Source of the DNA: Kosakonia arachidis
GTDB taxonomy: Bacteria; Pseudomonadota; Gammaproteobacteria; Enterobacterales; Enterobacteriaceae
Reading direction: 5' to 3'
Length of the DNA stretch: 64,000 nucleotides
Assembly: GCF_900116535.1 (NCBI RefSeq)
Contig: NZ_FPAU01000001.1
Coordinates: forward strand, 62,001-126,000
The position numbers and the translations under genes are program-made. Positions 10,800-18,657 of this stretch are shown one piece after another (position 1 is the first letter of the stretch; each line of letters begins with the position of its first letter). The notes under the pieces were generated by a model, which was given only the letters and a program-made list of their open reading frames with translations, ran no database searches and was not told the DNA's origin.

Positions 10800-10994
10800 A
10801 TTAAGAATAAATTTAAAAAGTTGTGTTTGAGTGTGTTTGCAATAAAAACGTCAAAATTTACCGTTACGGTGGCTGATCCCGCACAACAAAAAAGTGGCCT
10901 GATTGCACTGACGGTTGGCAATCGCCGCGACTCCTGTTACAACGTCTGACGACTATCGATATTTCTTATTTTTTCTTAAAAACGGCAGAGAATC

Positions 10995-12098
10995 ATGAGT
11001 GACAGCCAGACGCTGGTGGTAAAACTCGGCACCAGTGTTTTAACGGGCGGTTCCCGTCGCCTGAACCGCGCCCATATTGTGGAACTGGTGCGCCAGTGTG
11101 CGCAGCAGCATGCCGCCGGGCATCGTATTGTAATTGTGACTTCCGGAGCGATTGCCGCCGGGCGCGAACACCTGGGCTATCCGGAATTACCCGCCACCAT
11201 CGCTTCCAAACAACTGCTGGCGGCAGTCGGGCAGAGCCGTTTGATTCAGTTATGGGAACAACTGTTTTCTATTTACGGTATTCACGTCGGGCAGATGTTG
11301 CTGACCCGCGCGGATATGGAAGACAGAGAGCGCTTCCTTAATGCTCGCGACACACTGCGTGCGCTGCTCGATAACAATATCGTGCCGGTGATTAACGAGA
11401 ATGACGCAGTCGCGACGGCGGAAATCAAAGTCGGTGACAACGATAACCTCTCTGCGCTGGCAGCGATTCTGGCCGGTGCGGATAAACTGCTGCTGCTGAC
11501 TGATCAGCAGGGGCTGTTTACTGCCGATCCGCGTAACAACCCGGATGCGGAACTGATTAAAGACGTTTACGGCATCGATGATGCCCTGCGTGCCATTGCG
11601 GGCGACAGCGTCTCTGGCCTGGGTACTGGCGGAATGGGCACCAAATTGCAGGCTGCCGATGTCGCCTGTCGCGCCGGGATCGACACGATTATTGCCGCAG
11701 GCAGCAAACCGGGCGTGATTGGCGATGTGATGGAGGGGATCTCCGTGGGAACGCGTTTCCACGCGCAAGCGTCGCCGCTGGAAAATCGCAAACGCTGGAT
11801 CTTCGGCGCACCGCCTGCGGGTGAGATTACCGTCGATGAAGGGGCTACCGGTGCGATCCTCGAACGGGGGAGTTCCCTGCTGCCGAAAGGCATTAAAAGC
11901 GTGACAGGCAACTTTTCGCGTGGTGAAGTGATCCGCATCTGTAATTTGCAGGGGCGCGATATCGCCCACGGCGTAACCCGCTATAACAGCGATGCACTGC
12001 GCCGTATTGCCGGGCATCACTCGCAGCAAATCGACGCCATTCTGGGCTATGAGTATGGCCCTGTCGCCGTTCACCGCGACGACATGATTACCCGTTAA
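10995..12098 (+). CDS. proB: Glutamate 5-kinase
   Basis: ProB phosphorylates glutamate, the feedback-controlled first step of proline synthesis. It has 367 residues, as in E. coli. The amino-acid-kinase domain (about 1-250) shows [21 protein letters not shown] and [14 protein letters not shown]-terminal PUA domain (about 275-360, beginning near GEITVDEGA) follows. It forms an operon with proA 11 bases downstream. Confidence 0.97.
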   Translation: MSDSQTLVVKLGTSVLTGGSRRLNRAHIVELVRQCAQQHAAGHRIVIVTSGAIAAGREHLGYPELPATIASKQLLAAVGQSRLIQLWEQLFSIYGIHVGQMLLTRADMEDRERFLNARDTLRALLDNNIVPVINENDAVATAEIKVGDNDNLSALAAILAGADKLLLLTDQQGLFTADPRNNPDAELIKDVYGIDDALRAIAGDSVSGLGTGGMGTKLQAADVACRAGIDTIIAAGSKPGVIGDVMEGISVGTRFHAQASPLENRKRWIFGAPPAGEITVDEGATGAILERGSSLLPKGIKSVTGNFSRGEVIRICNLQGRDIAHGVTRYNSDALRRIAGHHSQQIDAILGYEYGPVAVHRDDMITR

Positions 12099-12109
12099 GG
12101 AGCAGAAGT

Positions 12110-13363
12110 ATGCTGGAACAAATGGGCATTGCTGCGAAAGCAGCATCATATAAGCTGGCATTGCTCTCCAGCCGCGAAAAAAATCGCGTACTGGAAAAAA
12201 TCGCCGATTACCTGGAAGCGCAGTCGCACGAGATCCTGGAGGCGAACGAACAGGATCTGCTGGAAGCGCGTCGCAACGGCCTGAGCGAAGCCATGCTCGA
12301 TCGCCTGGCGCTGAACCCGGCACGCTTAACAGGGATCGCCGATGATGTCCGTCAGGTTTGCAAACTGGCCGATCCGGTCGGCCAGGTAATTGATGGTGGT
12401 TTGCTGGACAGCGGTCTGCGCATTGAGCGCCGTCGCGTACCGCTGGGTGTTATTGGCGTGATTTATGAAGCGCGCCCGAACGTGACCGTGGACGTGGCCT
12501 CGCTGTGTCTGAAAACCGGTAACGCGGCAATCCTGCGCGGCGGCAAGGAAACCTGGCGTACCAATGCGGCCACGGTAAAAGTGATTCAGCAGGCGCTGGA
12601 AGAGTGTGGCCTGCCTGCCGGTGCGGTGCAGGCGATTGAAAGCCCGGACCGCGAGCTGGTCAATCAAATGCTGCGCATGGATAAGTACATCGATATGCTG
12701 ATCCCACGCGGTGGTGCGGGTCTGCACAAGCTGTGCCGCGAGCAGTCAACCATCCCGGTGATCACCGGCGGCATTGGTGTTTGTCATATTGTGGTGGATG
12801 AGTCTGCCGAGATCGAACCGGCGCTGAAGGTGATCGTCAACGCGAAAACGCAGCGTCCAAGCACCTGCAACACCGTCGAGACCCTGCTGGTGCATCAGGG
12901 CATTGCAGCGACTTTTCTGCCTGCGCTAAGCAAACAGATGGCGGAAAGCGGCGTTACGCTCCACGCCGATGAACAGGCGCTGGCGCTGCTGAAAAGCGGC
13001 CCGGCAAAAGTGGAAGCCGTGAGAGCGGAGCAGTACGACGACGAGTTTTTGTCGCTGGATCTGAATGTGAAAGTCGTGGCCGATCTGGATGCGGCTATCG
13101 ATCATATTCGCCAGCACGGTACGCAGCACTCCGACGCAATCCTGACCCGTACGCTGCGTAATGCAGACCGCTTTATCAATGAAGTGGACTCTTCCGCGGT
13201 GTATGTGAACGCCTCCACGCGCTTTACCGATGGCGGCCAGTTTGGCCTTGGTGCGGAAGTGGCTGTCAGCACGCAGAAGCTGCATGCGCGTGGCCCGATG
13301 GGTTTAGAAGCGCTGACGACTTATAAGTGGATTGGTTTTGGCGACAATACCGTTCGCGCATAA
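12110..13363 (+). CDS. proA: Gamma-glutamyl phosphate reductase
   Basis: ProA is the NADPH-dependent second enzyme of proline biosynthesis, giving glutamate 5-semialdehyde. The 417 residues match E. coli in length. The aldehyde-dehydrogenase-like catalytic cysteine is in [12 protein letters not shown], and a nucleotide-binding segment is [13 protein letters not shown] lies just before the ATG. It is the second gene of proBA and is followed by a strong terminator and then thrW. Confidence 0.97.
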   Translation: MLEQMGIAAKAASYKLALLSSREKNRVLEKIADYLEAQSHEILEANEQDLLEARRNGLSEAMLDRLALNPARLTGIADDVRQVCKLADPVGQVIDGGLLDSGLRIERRRVPLGVIGVIYEARPNVTVDVASLCLKTGNAAILRGGKETWRTNAATVKVIQQALEECGLPAGAVQAIESPDRELVNQMLRMDKYIDMLIPRGGAGLHKLCREQSTIPVITGGIGVCHIVVDESAEIEPALKVIVNAKTQRPSTCNTVETLLVHQGIAATFLPALSKQMAESGVTLHADEQALALLKSGPAKVEAVRAEQYDDEFLSLDLNVKVVADLDAAIDHIRQHGTQHSDAILTRTLRNADRFINEVDSSAVYVNASTRFTDGGQFGLGAEVAVSTQKLHARGPMGLEALTTYKWIGFGDNTVRA

Positions 13364-13366
13364 ATA

Positions 13367-13405
13367 AAACGGGCGGTACATCCAGTTATGATGTACCGCC
13401 CGTTT
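13367..13405 (+). terminator. Terminator of proBA
   Basis: AAACGGGCGGTACAT (13,367-13,381) and ATGTACCGCCCGTTT (13,391-13,405) form a perfect 15-bp stem with a 9-base loop, immediately after the proA stop. Confidence 0.9.
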
Positions 13406-13550
13406 GATCCGGCGACGATATGCCTGCGGTGACGGTATACAAAAACGGCGCGACAGCTGAAAATATCGGCAATCTACCCGCGACAGTATGCTCCACCGAG
13501 CAGAAATGAAGCAGTATGGTGCAAAAGTAGCCGTTTGATTCCCAAGGGCA

Positions 13551-13579
13551 TTGACGCATCACTCGCTTAGTTTTAACCT
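13551..13579 (+). promoter_or_regulatory. Probable sigma-70 promoter of thrW
   Basis: TTGACG and TAACCT are separated by 17 bases and followed by a GC-rich discriminator (CTACCCCG), as is usual for stable RNA promoters. The -10 element ends 37 bases upstream of the mature tRNA 5' end. Confidence 0.6.
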
Positions 13580-13616
13580 TCTACCCCGTGATTCACGTTC
13601 GTGAACACATCGCAGG

Positions 13617-13692
13617 GCCGATATAGCTCAGTTGGTAGAGCAGCGCATTCGTAATGCGAAGGTCGTAGGTTCGACTCCTATTATCGGCACCA
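13617..13692 (+). tRNA. thrW: tRNA-Thr (anticodon CGU)
   Basis: The 76-nt cloverleaf starts GCCGATA and ends TATCGGC with encoded ACCA. It has the D-arm GCTCAGTTGGTAGAGC, the anticodon loop TTCGTAA (anticodon CGT) and the T-loop GGTTCGACTCC. It lies directly downstream of proA, as thrW does in E. coli. Its 3' end is a known integration target for CP4-6 and P22-like elements, and it is used that way here. Confidence 0.97.
13675..13688 (+). repeat. attL-like direct repeat inside thrW
   Basis: CTCCTATTATCGGC covers the T-arm and acceptor 3' strand of thrW and is identical to 16,503-16,516. The tRNA remains intact, as is usual for tRNA-targeted integration. Confidence 0.7.
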
Positions 13693-14683
13693 CTTCAACT
13701 TCCTGTTATCGCACTACTAACCACGCGGGTTCACGCGATATTCACCAGTTCTGCAAAAGCGCCTTGTGCCATATTTGTGCCATTCCCCGCCAGGAATGAG
13801 TCGATTTGCATGGCATGCTGCGTCAGGTGATTCGGCACCAGCACATCTACCATCAGCCCCAGCGCTCTGAAGGGTAAAAGAACTGATTGATGCCCTGCCG
13901 GAACAGGATCGCGAAAAAGCGCTCTTCAGGCAAAAAAACGGGCTTAACGGCGGCAGACCGGGAGGCGATACAAGTGCCCGGTACTGCTTATTTATGATGC
14001 AACTTTTTCAGTATGCTCCTTTAATAACTGACTGAATTTAATAAAATTATTATTTCGTATTTGGCGTTATTTCTTGCCGGACAGTGACGTAAAATTAAAA
14101 ATCCCTTCTGAAACAATCGCCTGAAAAAATTATCGCCAGTCCTGAAAGTGCAGAAACTGAAAAAAACTGAAATCAGTTTCAATTTTTTCAGTCCGGTTTT
14201 GATGCCAGAGAGCCAGCACTGGCGCGGGCTGGCTTACCGGTTTGTAGAAAAACAAAACTGAAAAATTTTACTGCCATGAAAGTGGCAGGCGGGTGCGGTG
14301 TAGTGCCGTTTTTGTCTGTGATGTTTTTATTTTTCTGGGGTGCGTTTTGTGCATGTTTGGCAAGGTTACGCTAATAGAAATGCGGTGGTATGTCTGTGTG
14401 TACTTTATGAGTGGTGTATAGCGCATTCAAGTGCGCGCGATTAGCACACTGTCTTGATAGATCCGCCAGCAGAACGATGGCATCCAATAGCGTGGCTATG
14501 GCATATGTACTTCCGAGTGAAAGCGATCTAATAGGATATCAGTTTTGATGCCTTTCACTTATGAGTCTTATCTTAGCTTCGCGACTTTTTTGTCGCTAAA
14601 TCTTATGTTATGCTATGATTTAGTTATTCTTTAACTTTATTTAGTGCGAAAATGCGATGTGTTGAGCATTTATTGGGGTTGTC
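13693..14683. other. 991-bp non-coding remnant with CTGAAA-rich palindrome
   Basis: No complete gene is visible. On the minus strand, about 13,736-13,885 reads as the C-terminal fragment of an unidentified protein (MVDVLVPNHLTQHAMQ..., ending in TGA near 13,735). On the plus strand, 13,880-14,038 reads VKELIDALPEQDREKALF... without a start codon. Both look like decayed phage or satellite genes. From 14,030 to 14,265 the hexamer CTGAAA or its complement recurs several times, including the 37-base imperfect palindrome at 14,156-14,192. The last 200 bases are AT-rich and probably hold the promoter of the ATPase operon. Confidence 0.5.
14156..14192. repeat. Imperfect 37-base palindrome in the mini-island
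   Basis: ACTGAAAAAAACTGAAA is followed by the near-complement TTTCAATTTTTTCAGT around a short centre. It is surrounded by further CTGAAA copies. It could be a hairpin, a replication or regulatory iteron cluster inherited from a satellite, or a decayed terminator. Confidence 0.5.
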
Positions 14684-15871
14684 ATGATTTACTCATATGG
14701 TTTCAAAAATTATTTTGGATTCAAGGAAGGGGCTAACGTTTCTTTCCTCCTTAATGGTAGGGTGCCTAAAGATGTGTCATATGGTCGTAACGTTGCCACG
14801 ATACTAGGAGTAAAAGGTGCTAACGGTGCAGGTAAGACTAATTTATTAAAAGCTCTTTACTTTCTTTCTTCATTTTGCTCATATTCTTTTTATTCAAAAG
14901 AAGATGAAACGATTGATGCAGATCCATACTTTAATAATAAATCTCCTTCTGAGTTTTATATTGAATTTCTTTATGGCGAATATGTTTATACCTATGAACT
15001 AGCTGTAACTGTCAATAAAGTTATCTATGAGAGATTATTCAGGAAAAGCAATAAAAGCGAAGGGGATTCAAAAAAAACAAGAAAGATTCCTGTCTTTATT
15101 AGAGAGGGGAATGAGATCTCTGATTGCCTATCAGAGATCAACCAAGTGAAAATCATTTCTTTAAAAGATAATGCTTCACTGATTAGTAGTGCATTTCATT
15201 ATAAATTTGATGAACCATTGAAAATATTAAATGAAGTATTTATCTTTTTTTCTTCATTTATTACAAATGTCCGTTATACAGGGCTTAAAGATTTTTCTCT
15301 GGATTCAGATAGCATTAGATCTGTATCAGAATATTATTTTAAAAATAAAAAGGCTTTTAATTTTGTAAAGGATATCATTGTTAAAAGTGACTTGGGGATA
15401 AGCGATGTTGATATTGTCGAGGGAGTAGATGAAAATAGCAAAAAATATTATTTCCCAATGTTCGAGCACAGGGTTGGGAACAAGAAGTTCCGATTAACGA
15501 TATATGATCAATCAAGTGGAACGAAATCTCTATATGTCAAATTAAATCATTATTGGCGAGCTCTGTCATTGGGCAGTGTTTTGGTTTTAGATGAGTTTGA
15601 TCTAAATTGTCATCCTTTTATTTTACCTAAGTTGCTAGAGTTATTTGAATCCAGAGAGACTAATCCACTAGATGCACAGTTTATATTTACTTCACATATT
15701 ACTGAAGTTCTTGAAAAACTGAGTAAATATAGGACTTATTTGGTTAATAAAGAGAATAATGAATGTTTTTGCTATCGTTTGGATGAGATAGGTGGGGATA
15801 TATTAAGGCACGGACGAGCGATTGCACCTATTTATAATGAAGGTAAAATTGGTGGGGTGCCTAAATTATGA
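14684..15871 (+). CDS. AAA15/OLD-like ATPase (COG1106 type), possible defence ATPase
   Basis: The product is 395 residues. It has an N-terminal SMC/ABC-like ATPase start (YGFKNYFGFKEGANVSF) with Walker A GANGAGKT (45-52), a divergent alpha-helical and coiled middle (about 60-270), an ABC-signature-like SSGTKS (277-282), Walker B VLVLDEFD (299-306) and a switch His in FTSHITEV (His338). The tail IGGVPKL is typical of AAA15 proteins. Related ATPases (AbiLi, RloA, AriA of PARIS, OLD) act in phage defence with a partner nuclease or toxin. It overlaps the next gene by ATGA, so the two are translationally coupled. Gene and flanks are AT-rich and foreign. The exact family is not known to me; defence is inference. 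Confidence 0.8.
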   Translation: MIYSYGFKNYFGFKEGANVSFLLNGRVPKDVSYGRNVATILGVKGANGAGKTNLLKALYFLSSFCSYSFYSKEDETIDADPYFNNKSPSEFYIEFLYGEYVYTYELAVTVNKVIYERLFRKSNKSEGDSKKTRKIPVFIREGNEISDCLSEINQVKIISLKDNASLISSAFHYKFDEPLKILNEVFIFFSSFITNVRYTGLKDFSLDSDSIRSVSEYYFKNKKAFNFVKDIIVKSDLGISDVDIVEGVDENSKKYYFPMFEHRVGNKKFRLTIYDQSSGTKSLYVKLNHYWRALSLGSVLVLDEFDLNCHPFILPKLLELFESRETNPLDAQFIFTSHITEVLEKLSKYRTYLVNKENNECFCYRLDEIGGDILRHGRAIAPIYNEGKIGGVPKL

Positions 15872-16368
15872 GCGCCAAGGAGTTTACAAATAAAAGGAAA
15901 TTGGCTTTTCTTGAAAGCCTACCTTCTATTAGTCTTGAGTCAGGAGAGATTGTCGAGCGTTGCAAGTTTAACTTTTCATTTTTTGATTGTACCCAACCAC
16001 ACGGACAAGATTTTCAGGATTGGTCTCATAATGAACTGATTAAATTGATGGATAAATTGAAAAATTATTCAGGTTCTTCTTTAGAATACTGGCGCCATCA
16101 AAGAGTCGGGAGAGGGGGGTTGAAAGTTTTCGAAATTTATGGTGATTTCCCTAAGAAAAGTAACTTTATTCATCCAAAACATGTTCCTCATGATGTTTCA
16201 TGGGCAAGATTCCGATTAGAAAATTTAGTAAGGCTAGTTGGATTTATTGTTCCTAAGGGGTTCAACTGTGCTGAAACTATAGACCTTCCTCAGCCATTCG
16301 ATAGTAATACTTTTTATGTCGTTTTCTTGGATCGTGACCATAAGTTTTATGTAACTGAAGAACCTTAG
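15868..16368 (+). CDS. Unknown 166-residue partner of the AAA15 ATPase
   Basis: This protein has no domain that I recognise. It begins MSAKEFTNKRKLAFLESL and shows a Cys/His/aromatic-rich segment CKFNFSFFDCTQPHGQDFQDW (about 37-57), then SLEYWRHQRVGRGGLKVFEIYG, HPKHVPHDVSWARFRLENL and a C-terminal FYVVFLDRDHKFY. The clusters of H, D, R and W residues could form a catalytic site, but no named nuclease motif (HNH, PD-(D/E)xK, Toprim) is convincing. There is no signal peptide or membrane segment. It starts within the ATGA that ends the ATPase gene, so it is very likely its functional partner, as effector or regulator. Confidence 0.78.
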   Translation: MSAKEFTNKRKLAFLESLPSISLESGEIVERCKFNFSFFDCTQPHGQDFQDWSHNELIKLMDKLKNYSGSSLEYWRHQRVGRGGLKVFEIYGDFPKKSNFIHPKHVPHDVSWARFRLENLVRLVGFIVPKGFNCAETIDLPQPFDSNTFYVVFLDRDHKFYVTEEP

Positions 16369-16376
16369 AATCATTA

Positions 16377-16403
16377 ACTACAAGGCGTACCCCGTCTTGT
16401 AGT
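16377..16403 (+). terminator. Terminator of the ATPase operon
   Basis: ACTACAAG (16,377-16,384) and CTTGTAGT (16,396-16,403) form an 8-bp stem with an 11-base loop, nine bases after the stop of the second gene, followed by an A/T-rich tract. Confidence 0.6.
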
Positions 16404-16423
16404 ATTTCTAAAATAAAAAACTA

Positions 16424-16445
16424 TTGGGGGCATATTTGGGGGCAT
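16424..16445. repeat. Twin TTGGGGGCAT repeats near attR
   Basis: TTGGGGGCAT occurs at 16,424-16,433 and 16,436-16,445 (12-base period), about 60 bases from the attR-like repeat. Short phased repeats beside an att core are candidates for integrase arm-binding sites; this is inference. Confidence 0.5.
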
Positions 16446-16502
16446 TTTTATGGATTCTTAATATTAAACATTTATAAATCAAGTGGTTAGGTTTTTGATT
16501 TG

Positions 16503-16516
16503 CTCCTATTATCGGC
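16503..16516 (+). repeat. attR-like copy of the thrW 3' end
   Basis: CTCCTATTATCGGC is a perfect copy of thrW positions 13,675-13,688 outside any tRNA. It marks the right boundary of the ATPase-bearing insertion and the left edge of a second, older satellite remnant. Confidence 0.7.
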
Positions 16517-16705
16517 TGATCCTCGGTTAGGCGCGTGTGTGCTCCGTTGAACCTCCAGCATGGCGCGGAAGTTGTCCGTCTCCAGGTCAGCAATCAGACC
16601 GGTGAAGTTCTCCGCCAGCTCACGACCAGCACTGCCTTTCCATAACAGTTTCCCTCGGCGGCAAAAATGTCTCCTGGCAGCATAGTGAAATTATTCCCGG
16701 GTTAA

Positions 16706-17290
16706 GTGGTCGCATTGCTGCGCGTAATCGGGGTTGTGACGCATAATGTTGCCCATAATGTTGCCCTGTCTGCAAAATGCCCTTTTTCTGGCTTGCTTCT
16801 TTTCGGCGTTTCCAGGTATAGTTTTGCCGCTGTCGCAAAATCGGCAGCCGGAATTGGCGTTCCGAATGACTTCAAGGCGACACAACACGCGCCAGGCGTG
16901 TTTTTTTGTGTCGTGGCTCAGACTCACCCATTTTCCGGGCTGTGGTGTCTAATTTTGCACCATGGCTTCGTTCAGATAATGGCAGTCCGGGCGGGGCAGC
17001 CTTCGGGCTGGCCGGTACCCTTGAAGGCCGGTTACGCCAACCCCGTTCGGGCTGCCACCAGTGAAATTGGCGTTTCCGGTGGTAGTTTTTCACACTACTT
17101 CAAGGAGGTGCCCTTATGGCTACGATCCTCACCCTGTCTCACCCGAAATTTATCTTTGTTTTCGCTGCCGTTTGTCGCTCCGTACGTAAACCGCGTGTCT
17201 GTATGCTGTGCACTCTTGCCGCTGGTGAACACATCGCTCGCCTGCCGGTTGCGGAGGTGTACGCATGAGCCAGCCCATCCTAACCCTTGA
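16706..17290 (+). CDS. Ash-family protein of P4-like satellites
   Basis: The 194-codon frame contains the segments I associate with the Ash family of P4-type satellites: KSAAGIGVPNDFKATQH, FFCVVAQTHPFSG, IMAVRAGQPSGWPVP, GYANPV and TSEIGVSGGSFSHYFKEV. The function of these proteins is poorly defined. The start (GTG at 16,706) is uncertain. The last third (after about residue 140) overlaps the Icd-like gene in another frame and looks unconserved, so the true 3' end may be earlier or a frameshift may be present. Confidence 0.5.
   Translation: MVALLRVIGVVTHNVAHNVALSAKCPFSGLLLFGVSRYSFAAVAKSAAGIGVPNDFKATQHAPGVFFCVVAQTHPFSGLWCLILHHGFVQIMAVRAGQPSGWPVPLKAGYANPVRAATSEIGVSGGSFSHYFKEVPLWLRSSPCLTRNLSLFSLPFVAPYVNRVSVCCALLPLVNTSLACRLRRCTHEPAHPNP
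17116..17268 (+). CDS. Icd-like cell-division-inhibitor-family small protein
   Basis: This 50-residue frame starts MATILTLSHPKFIFVFAAVC after a near-perfect ribosome-binding site (AAGGAGGTGCCCTT) and ends RLPVAEVYA. It matches the pattern of the small host cell-division-inhibitor Icd-like proteins of P1/P4-type elements. Its stop overlaps the next start (ATGA). Family assignment is by recalled motif only. Confidence 0.6.
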   Translation: MATILTLSHPKFIFVFAAVCRSVRKPRVCMLCTLAAGEHIARLPVAEVYA

Positions 17291-17492
17291 CGATCTCAGA
17301 CATCTCGAACACCTGCGCAATATCGGCCATCTGGTCAGCGAGCTGGCAGCGGAACAGGACAAGGCGACCGCCCGCCGCGATCCGGCTGAGCGTCTGCAAC
17401 TTCTTTCCCTGATTTACCTGATGACGGATCAACTCGATGCCGTGATCGATCGCTGCAACCAGCGCTGGCTCGACGGGGAGGAACAGGAATGA
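17265..17492 (+). CDS. P4-satellite-type 75-residue protein
   Basis: A short acidic, mostly helical protein (MSQPILTLDDLRHLEHLRN... to WLDGEEQE). It starts within the stop of the Icd-like gene and ends in ATGA shared with the next frame. Such tightly packed small genes are typical of P4-like early operons; function unknown. Confidence 0.6.
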   Translation: MSQPILTLDDLRHLEHLRNIGHLVSELAAEQDKATARRDPAERLQLLSLIYLMTDQLDAVIDRCNQRWLDGEEQE

Positions 17493-17548
17493 AGCAGCCG
17501 TTACCGCCCGTACTGCACACTGTGCTTTACCGCCCGCCGCCGGATTAA
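17489..17548 (+). pseudogene. Truncated P4-satellite gene (MKQPLPPVL...)
   Basis: A 19-codon frame beginning MKQPLPPVLHTVLYR stops abruptly at RPPPD. I recall longer P4-satellite proteins with this N-terminus, so it looks like the first part of a gene broken by deletion or frameshift. It starts in the ATGA overlap with the preceding gene. Satellite homology is lost after this point, so the right end of the remnant is near here. Confidence 0.5.
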
Positions 17549-17676
17549 CCAGCATTCCCCGGAGAAAATTGCCCCGGAGAAGCGCGATCCGCACCTGGAG
17601 GATAACATCGCCATAAGCTGGCCGTCGTGCGCCAGCTTATAAGCGGATCAGCGACCCGATATCAGCTATTTAACGT

Positions 17677-18021
17677 GTGCTTGTTGTATGGCTTGTACTC
17701 ATAACAGACTTCAATTTTTGTTGTGCATTGTATGGAGACAAAAAAAGGGATGATATGTTGCCAGATGCCTTTGGTCGTGATGCGCCTTATGATGATGACC
17801 GCACCTGTCCCTTGGTAAAAGAAGACCGGGTGGCCCACATCCACCTCGCTAATGGTAATGCACCATTCCCTGAGTTTTTACGTCAGTTCAAACGAACCAA
17901 CGATCAGGCGCATTTGGTATATTGCCGGGGTGCGATGGATCCCGATGCCTATCTGTTGATTATCATCCTGAAACCCGAAGTGCAACGCATGCGCTGGTTT
18001 TTTGGGGTAATTACCTGCTAA
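17677..18021 (+). pseudogene. YafO-family mRNA interferase remnant
   Basis: From about 17,740 the frame reads KRDDMLPDAFGRDAPYDDD, then VAHIHLANGNAPFPEFLRQF, RTNDQAHLVYCRGAMDPDA and LLIIILKPE. This closely follows E. coli YafO, the ribosome-dependent mRNA interferase of YafN-YafO. The roughly 30-residue N-terminus has been replaced by unrelated sequence. The last 25 or so residues of YafO are missing: after LKPE the frame runs to a short WFFGVITC end. No YafN-like antitoxin is adjacent. It is probably inactive. Confidence 0.72.
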
Positions 18022-18135
18022 CCTGTGGTGATTCTATATTCTGAAAAGAGTTTAATTTCGTTGGTTGTTTACTGGCCGTTTAACTTTAATATCCCCAAAT
18101 AGCCATTGATAAATGGCGGTTACGCGAGGGACCAA

Positions 18136-18657
18136 ATGGCGCTACAAGGGAAGTTGGTATTAAACGGTGCAGATTATGTGCCTTTTGAGTTGTATGGCGT
18201 GGGCGTATTTATGGCTCATTCTGGAAAAGGGGTATACAGAAACAAAGGGGGCTGCGGATCAATAGCTTCTGGCGGCCCAATCCCACCGGGCAAATACTGG
18301 ATTGTTGATCGGCTTGAGGGTAACTGGTTCTCTCAGAAGCAGCGTGAGGTGAGTGACTTCTTTAATAGCGTTGCTGGGCGCCGCGCCTTTGGCAAGTCTG
18401 ACTGGTTTGCATTGTGGCGCGATGACAAAGGAATTGACGATTACACTTGGTTCGAAGGTGTGAAACGGGGCAACTTCAGATTACATCCAGGGCACGTATC
18501 AGAAGGTTGCATCACCATTGCCAATAACGCAGATTATGCAAAAATTCACCGTGCATTAATTAATACTTCTTTAATTCAGGTTCCCTGTATGCGCTCTCTC
18601 ATGGCGCGTGGATGGATTGAGGTAATCGCTGGTGGCTATAACAAAACTTGTCCGTAA
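18136..18657 (+). CDS. Tlde1/DUF2778-family orphan type VI effector
   Basis: The 173-residue product from the ATG at 18,136 (MALQGKLVLNG) belongs to the DUF2778/Tlde1 fold, related to L,D-transpeptidases. Salmonella Tlde1a is a T6SS effector that attacks peptidoglycan tetrapeptides. Visible are GVGVFMAHSGKG, GGPIPPGKYWIVDR and the catalytic HPGHVSEGCITI (His and Cys). There is no signal peptide, as expected of a T6SS-delivered effector. It overlaps the next gene, a likely immunity protein, and hcp fragments follow. No other T6SS gene is in the window. An earlier in-frame start at 18,106 is less likely. Confidence 0.78.
   Translation: MALQGKLVLNGADYVPFELYGVGVFMAHSGKGVYRNKGGCGSIASGGPIPPGKYWIVDRLEGNWFSQKQREVSDFFNSVAGRRAFGKSDWFALWRDDKGIDDYTWFEGVKRGNFRLHPGHVSEGCITIANNADYAKIHRALINTSLIQVPCMRSLMARGWIEVIAGGYNKTCP

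Larger units (their letters stand above)
13675..16516. mobile_element. thrW-integrated 2.84-kb mini-island with an ATPase gene pair
   Basis: The 14-mer CTCCTATTATCGGC at the 3' end of thrW (13,675-13,688) is repeated perfectly at 16,503-16,516, giving attL- and attR-like ends. The DNA between is visibly AT-rich relative to flanking core genes. It holds a two-gene operon (AAA ATPase plus unknown protein), CTGAAA-rich non-coding DNA and a terminator, but no integrase, so any mobility must come from elsewhere or has been lost. Direct repeat and content are seen; mobility is inferred. Confidence 0.72.
16517..17660. mobile_element. P4-type satellite remnant (Ash/Icd operon region)
   Basis: The segment carries the start of a P4-like satellite early operon in the plus direction: an Ash-family gene, an Icd-like 50-codon gene, a 75-codon gene and a truncated next gene, with ATGA overlaps. 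The integrase, primase/helicase alpha and capsid-size genes expected of a full satellite are absent. On the minus strand 16,517-16,690 reads GRELAENFTGLIADLETDN... as a gene fragment. The remnant probably entered at thrW earlier than, or in tandem with, the mini-island. Confidence 0.6.

Noticed and set aside
11250..12323. Long (357-codon) open frame antisense to proB
   Set aside because: It lies wholly opposite proB/proA, is Arg/Gln/His-rich as expected of a complementary-strand frame in GC-rich coding DNA, and has no family motif.
13880..14038. Plus-strand frame VKELIDALPEQDREKALF... in the mini-island
   Set aside because: No start codon and no recognisable family; kept only as part of the remnant description.
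16408..16593. 61-codon minus-strand frame spanning the attR-like repeat
   Set aside because: It crosses the insertion boundary, has no ribosome-binding site, and joins unrelated DNA.
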